DNA from: Rectinema subterraneum
Lineage (GTDB): Bacteria; Spirochaetota; Spirochaetia; Treponematales; Rectinemataceae
Assembly (NCBI GenBank): GCA_009768935.1
Contig: WESA01000004.1
Coordinates: forward strand, 1-64,000
DNA: 64,000 nt
Direction of reading: 5' to 3'
Shown here: positions 60,109 to 64,000 of the stretch, one piece after another
Layout: each line of letters opens with the position of its first letter
How positions within the stretch are numbered: position 1 is the first letter of the stretch
Notes under the pieces: generated by a model
Told to the model about the DNA's origin: nothing
Database searches by the model: none
Seen by the model: only the letters and a program-made list of their open reading frames with translations
Translations under genes and position numbers: made by a program

Positions 60109-61800
60109 CTAGAAATGCAGCATGGCTCCGCCATATTTGCTGTACTGCGATTTCAGCGCCACGCGGATAAGCGAAATCGCCGCGGCGACGATCAGGACCA
60201 GAAGGAGACTGTACGCGGCCGCCGCCCCCAAATTCCCCGATTCGACCTGCGCCATGATATGCACTGTCATCAGGTTCCACCTGGACGAAACAAGGAAAAT
60301 CGCCGCGCTCACCGCCGTCATCGCCCGCACAAAGGCGAACACGAGCCCCGAAAAGAATGCTGGCAATATCATCGGCAGAGTAATTCTGCTGAATGTCTTG
60401 CGCGAATCAGCGCCGAGGTTCACTGCAGCCTCTTCGATGGAAGGATCGATAGACGCGAGCAGCGCCTTGCCCGACTCGATGCCCACGGGAATGTACCTAA
60501 ATACAAAGTTCAGAAGCAGGATCGCGAGCGTACCGGTGAGGGCAAGCGGCTTATGGTTGAACGCGAGGATGTAGCCGATGCCGATGACCGTACCTGGAAC
60601 CGCAAAACTCAGCATGCTCACGCCCTCGACAAACTTCCGCCCTGGGAACTTCACGCGCACCACCAAAAATGCAATGACCATGCCCAAAAGCCCTGCAAAC
60701 GGCGTCGCGATGCCTGCGATCATGAGCGTATCCCTGACCGCCTTGAACCCCACCCCGAACACGAACTTGAAGTGGTCGAGCGTGAGGTGGTGATCGAAGC
60801 CCCACACCTTCGCGAACGCCCCCACCACGATCGAAAAATAGATCAGCCCCACGACGAGCGCCACAAACAGACAGAAGACAAACAGCGCAATTCGCGCCCC
60901 CGGGCTCACGATCTGGGTTGTCGATTGCTGGGGCTTGCCGGTTACCGTCGTGTATTTCCGCCGGTTCACCAGCGCCCTCTGCGCATAGAAGAAAATGAGC
61001 GAAGGCACCAGCAGGAGCACCGAAATCGCCGCCCCCTTCGGGAGGTCGTACATCCCGACAATCTGCAGGTAGGCCTGTACCGACAAAATCGGGAACTTGC
61101 TCCCCGCCAGAATCAGCGGGTTTCCGAAATCAGCCAGCGTCTCAACAAAGAGCAAAAGCACCGAACTCGCAATCCCGGGAAAGGCGAGCGGCAGAGTCAC
61201 CTTCGTGAACACCTTCCAGCGCGAGCCGCCCAGGTCCAGCGCCGCGTCCTCGAGCACAGGGTTCATCGATTCAAGAACACCCTTGAGCGTCAGGTACGCA
61301 ACCGGGAAGAACGTGACTACCTGCGCAAGGAATAGCCCATTGAACCCGTAAATCGGAAAATTTTGAATTTTAAGCAGGTTCCACGTAATGAGCCCGTTGT
61401 TCCCGAACAGCATGATTATGGCGAGGGCGCCGATGAACGGTGGCGACACAATAGGTATAATCGCCAAAATATTGAAGAATTTCGAAAGCGGCACCTTCGC
61501 CCGCGTCACCGCGAACGCGAACAGAAAGCCGATCAGCGTACCGACAAGCGCGGTCAGCGTACTCATCATGAGACTGTTGTAGAAAGCTTTCCGCAAATAT
61601 GCCGAGCGGATGACATCCCGGTAGACGCCAAGCCCCGTCTTTCCCCCGCCCACATCGAGGCTTGCCGCGCCCACCGATATCAGAGGATACAAAACAAAAA
61701 CAATCAAGGATCCGGCGACAAGGAGAATCACTCCCAGGAGCACCGGATCCCGGGCGGCACGCCTGAGCTCGGCGGCCGCCTTCGAGATTCCATGAGCCAT
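60109..61800 (-). CDS. Iron(III)-type ABC importer permease, fused double domain (FbpB type)
   Basis: 563 residues from the ATG at 61,800 (TTG at 61,803 is an alternative). Two permease domains of six segments each, with two EAA loops: VLEDAALDLGGSRWKVFTKV and SIEEAAVNLGADSRKTFSRI. Such fusion is typical of FbpB/SfuB transporters. It begins eight bases after the binding protein stop. Confidence 0.92.
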   Translation of the reverse strand: MAHGISKAAAELRRAARDPVLLGVILLVAGSLIVFVLYPLISVGAASLDVGGGKTGLGVYRDVIRSAYLRKAFYNSLMMSTLTALVGTLIGFLFAFAVTRAKVPLSKFFNILAIIPIVSPPFIGALAIIMLFGNNGLITWNLLKIQNFPIYGFNGLFLAQVVTFFPVAYLTLKGVLESMNPVLEDAALDLGGSRWKVFTKVTLPLAFPGIASSVLLLFVETLADFGNPLILAGSKFPILSVQAYLQIVGMYDLPKGAAISVLLLVPSLIFFYAQRALVNRRKYTTVTGKPQQSTTQIVSPGARIALFVFCLFVALVVGLIYFSIVVGAFAKVWGFDHHLTLDHFKFVFGVGFKAVRDTLMIAGIATPFAGLLGMVIAFLVVRVKFPGRKFVEGVSMLSFAVPGTVIGIGYILAFNHKPLALTGTLAILLLNFVFRYIPVGIESGKALLASIDPSIEEAAVNLGADSRKTFSRITLPMILPAFFSGLVFAFVRAMTAVSAAIFLVSSRWNLMTVHIMAQVESGNLGAAAAYSLLLVLIVAAAISLIRVALKSQYSKYGGAMLHF

Positions 61801-61807
61801 CAATATC

Positions 61808-62815
61808 TCACTTTGCGGTAAGGACTTCGTTCACCCAGCGCTCGACAAGCCTCTTTTTCTGCTCGCCAGCCCAAATCGCATCGACATCGATGGTTTTGAG
61901 CGACTCGAATGCCGGCATGCCCGCACCGAGCGGAACACCGGGTAGAACCGGGTAGAAGTAGGTTTTCTTTTCGGTATATACCGATTGTCCCTTCGTTGTG
62001 GTCAGCCAGTCGACAAGCGTCTGGGCCGCTTCAAGGTTTTTCGCACCCTTCAGGATGGAAACAGCGGGCGCTTCGAACCAGACTCCTTCCTTCGGGAAGA
62101 TGACCTCGATGGGGAAGCCCTTATCGATCGCTTCGAAGAATGCAGGCGTGAACTGAATGCCAATTGCGCACTGGCCCAGCTGCACTGCTTTGGATGGCGC
62201 GGTTCCGGATGAGGTATAGGTCTGGACATTCGGCGACAGCTTTTTCATGTAATCGAAGGCCTTGTCCTCGCCCATCATCACGACGAGGGATGCAACGATG
62301 TTATAGGCGGTGCCGGAGGACTGCGGCGATGGCATCTGGATCTGTCCCTTGTAGGCGGGATTCAGGAGGTCGGCCCAGCTCGTCGGCTTGGGAGCGCCTA
62401 TACGGGCGAGCACTTCCTTGTTCACCGCGAAGGCCATCGGATTCATGTAGAAACTGCGCCAGTAGCCGTCGGGATCCTTGAATTCCTTGCTGAGCTTGTC
62501 GAAATTCGGGCCCTTGTAGGGCACTGTCAGCTTCTCTTCTTTGGCGATGATGTGGTTTTCGCTGGGAGCGCCGAACCAGACATCGGCCTGAGGATTGGAA
62601 GCCTCGGCCTTGATTCTTGCATATGCCGGTCCAGAGGAAAGCTGGACGAACTGCACGGTAATGCCGGTATCAGCGGTAAATGCGTCGAAAATTTTCTTGG
62701 CGTTCACCTCATCCACGCTGGAATAGACAACAAGCGTCTGCCCAGGCTTTGCGAATGCTGGAACCGCGATCGCAATAATTGCCAGCATGTAGAGAATCAT
62801 GCGCCTTGCTTTCAT
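61808..62815 (-). CDS. Iron(III)-type ABC importer periplasmic binding protein
   Basis: 335 residues. Signal peptide ending at AFA-KPG, then LVVYSSVDEVNAKKIFDAFT, QADVWFGAPSENH, YMNPMAFAVNKEVL, PTSWADLLNPAYKGQIQMPS and TAYNIVASL. This is the FbpA/FutA-like SBP_bac_6 class, which also includes phosphonate and thiamine binders, so iron is probable rather than certain. GGAGG precedes the ATG. Confidence 0.9.
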   Translation of the reverse strand: MKARRMILYMLAIIAIAVPAFAKPGQTLVVYSSVDEVNAKKIFDAFTADTGITVQFVQLSSGPAYARIKAEASNPQADVWFGAPSENHIIAKEEKLTVPYKGPNFDKLSKEFKDPDGYWRSFYMNPMAFAVNKEVLARIGAPKPTSWADLLNPAYKGQIQMPSPQSSGTAYNIVASLVVMMGEDKAFDYMKKLSPNVQTYTSSGTAPSKAVQLGQCAIGIQFTPAFFEAIDKGFPIEVIFPKEGVWFEAPAVSILKGAKNLEAAQTLVDWLTTTKGQSVYTEKKTYFYPVLPGVPLGAGMPAFESLKTIDVDAIWAGEQKKRLVERWVNEVLTAK

Positions 62816-62853
62816 GAATGCACCTCCAAAAAAAAAGGATAGTTTACACAGTC

Positions 62854-62882
62854 ATTGTATGCTTAAACTGAAAAATCCGCAA
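62854..62882 (-). promoter_or_regulatory. Promoter of the iron-type importer operon
   Basis: On the minus strand TTGCGG (62,882-62,877), 17 bases, TACAAT (62,859-62,854), leader about 32 bases. AGTTTACACAGTCATTGTATGCTT shows no clear Fur box; no other operator is visible. Confidence 0.6.
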
Positions 62883-62894
62883 CAAAAACAATAT

Positions 62895-64000
62895 TCAAAT
62901 TGTAATGATTGCAAGCTCCGCAATTGCCTTTCTGAATGGATCGATATCGCGAGGCTCGGGGACATGCAGCCTGTTTGTGAGAATGCTCAGGCTAAGATGC
63001 CGGTTACGGCTTACAAAAAGATAGGCGCCGGTAAAGCCGGTGTGTCCACAGCCTTGCGGATAGCGGGGCCCGAACTGAAAACCAAGTCCCCGTCCGTTGC
63101 CGTGGTCGGTTACCGCTTCTTCGAGCAAGTCGTCTGCAATGTAATTGGCATTGTCGACCCCGGCGTACAGGTTCCCCAGCCGGCAGAGGTCCCGCGCTGT
63201 AGTAAAAATGCCAGCATGACCCGCCACGCCATGAAAGAAATAGTGGCAGTTGCCATCGTTCGGAGCGCTGACAATTGGCTGGTCTATAGACCTCCAGCCG
63301 GAAAAATGAAGGCCAAGGTCTGCTACCATTTTCATTTCGATGCGGTTGCCGAATTCTGTTGCAGCATATGTGGAGTCTCCGCCGGCTTCGAAAGCGTTCC
63401 GCGCACTGGATGCATCCTTCAAATAGGCACAGCGCTCTAGGCCAAGCGGAACGCATACCAGCTTGGGAATTGCCTCATGCAGCGGCAAACCGCTCACCGT
63501 CTCCACAATGAACCCTGCAAGCATGAAATTGATGTCCGAATAGATCGTTGTGTGTTGCAGCGGAAAGCGAGCGAGCACTGTTTCAAAAATAGAGTCGAAG
63601 GCGCTGTAGGGCTCCCCTGCTGGACTGGCGGCAGGGTTCTCCACAGGACTCCCCGCAGGGCTCCCTGCAATGCTCCTGGCAGACGCTTTTATAGACTCCC
63701 GCGCCGCGTAGAACGGATACCAATAATGAATGCCGCTACTATGGGTAAGCAGGGCGCGTGTCGATACCTTTTCGAGCACATCGGCAACGCGCCGGTTGCT
63801 CCCTGACTCTTCCGCTCCAAGCAATACCGCAAGCTTGCCATCTGCAACAGTCACGAGCGGCGCATCCAGATCGAGCCTGCCCTCGCTTACTAGCTTTAAA
63901 ATGGCGGTCGTTGTAAATAGCTTTGTAAGCGAGGCAATATCGAATTGCGTTGTGGCACTCATCGGCGCCTGCAGCTGAGCAGTTTTTATGGCAGATCCGA
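62895..64000 (-). CDS. Serine hydrolase of the beta-lactamase/PBP4* family, N-terminus beyond window
   Basis: At least 367 residues; the frame stays open to the right edge (AIKTAQLQAP before the first internal ATG at 63,962), so the start is outside. Class C-type motif S-x-x-K is SLTK in FDIASLTKLFTTTAIL; the Tyr motif is YSDINFMLAG; the third motif is GHTGFTG. An Ala/Ser/Pro repeat (ASARSIAGSPAGSPVENPAA, about residues 92-115 from the ATG) is inserted after the first motif, an odd low-complexity loop. Activity may be esterase or D-amino peptidase; beta-lactam resistance is not implied. Confidence 0.88.
   Translation of the reverse strand, partial: GSAIKTAQLQAPMSATTQFDIASLTKLFTTTAILKLVSEGRLDLDAPLVTVADGKLAVLLGAEESGSNRRVADVLEKVSTRALLTHSSGIHYWYPFYAARESIKASARSIAGSPAGSPVENPAASPAGEPYSAFDSIFETVLARFPLQHTTIYSDINFMLAGFIVETVSGLPLHEAIPKLVCVPLGLERCAYLKDASSARNAFEAGGDSTYAATEFGNRIEMKMVADLGLHFSGWRSIDQPIVSAPNDGNCHYFFHGVAGHAGIFTTARDLCRLGNLYAGVDNANYIADDLLEEAVTDHGNGRGLGFQFGPRYPQGCGHTGFTGAYLFVSRNRHLSLSILTNRLHVPEPRDIDPFRKAIAELAIITI

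Noticed and set aside
60115-61335. Plus-strand open frame of 406 codons
   Set aside because: It is antisense to the fbpB-type permease; the product is highly charged Arg/His/Asp/Glu-rich sequence typical of the complement of a membrane protein gene.
62816-62894. Fur box at the iron-type importer promoter
   Set aside because: The -10 region has no GATAATGATAATCATTATC-like pattern beyond chance AT matches.
1-64000. tRNA, rRNA, CRISPR array, insertion sequence or prophage
   Set aside because: Gaps between genes are short and show no cloverleaf, regularly spaced repeats, transposase or integrase; nothing to support any of these.

Overview
The window looks like a chromosomal segment of a Gram-negative, probably anaerobic, fermentative bacterium. 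The gene set points towards Spirochaetota: many sugar and peptide ABC importers, a helical lipoprotein with a loose LTLFSC lipobox, a two-gene SufC/SufB pair, a DUF401 permease and no respiratory chain genes. The placement is an inference from gene content, not from a search. I see no rRNA, tRNA, CRISPR array, insertion sequence or phage gene, and no gap without genes longer than about 300 bases.

Region 1 (1-15,250, minus strand, visibly AT-richer) reads as one catabolic locus. A Gfo/Idh/MocA oxidoreductase leads, followed by a sugar isomerase-like TIM barrel, a D-mannonate oxidoreductase-like SDR, a second SDR, an M24 (creatinase/prolidase-like) protein, a mutarotase-fold protein, a ribose-type ABC importer (binding protein, double ATPase, two permeases), a second paralogous TIM barrel, a GntR/FCD regulator and an Fe-S flavoenzyme. 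The start of a probable type II GAPDH lies at the left edge. Similar AT-rich palindromes overlap the -10 boxes of the gntR gene and of the leading gene, suggesting local control of uptake and breakdown of a sugar acid or similar compound.

Region 2 (15.4-30.3 kb) holds xylA-xylB with a divergent AraC regulator, a MarR regulator with a heterodimeric ABC exporter, crcB/DUF190/flavin reductase, a threonine aldolase, an operon for an 8-Cys ferredoxin, a stand-alone HdrA N-terminal domain and a NifX-like protein, then two half-size permease genes and a minimal SufC-SufB pair.

Region 3 (30.3-46.5 kb) has an oligopeptide/oligosaccharide ABC importer with unusual extracytoplasmic domains, a GH5-like glycosidase, a secreted alpha/beta hydrolase, a PfkB kinase, an aldo/keto reductase, a MORC/MutL-like GHKL ATPase with an Ig-like domain, and a DUF401 permease.

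Region 4 (46.6-56.2 kb) contains a small Fe-S membrane protein, a HAD phosphatase, a cupin and a CDF metal exporter. These are followed by an arsenic-type cluster: CSC-motif permease, disulfide thioredoxin, ArsR, anion permease, nitroreductase and thioredoxin-type ArsC. A dihydrolipoamide dehydrogenase and lipoate ligase pair comes next. Region 5 (56.3-64 kb) has a lipoprotein, speD-speE, an iron(III)-type ABC importer and a truncated serine hydrolase.

The most interesting observation is a nearly identical 18-bp palindrome in the promoter of the ArsR-linked thioredoxin/permease operon (50.87 kb) and in the promoter of the ferredoxin/HdrA/NifX operon 25 kb away (26.07 kb). In both, the palindrome overlaps the -10 box of a near-consensus N17 promoter. 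This implies one ArsR regulon joining metalloid handling to a small, uncharacterised Fe-S redox and permease module.
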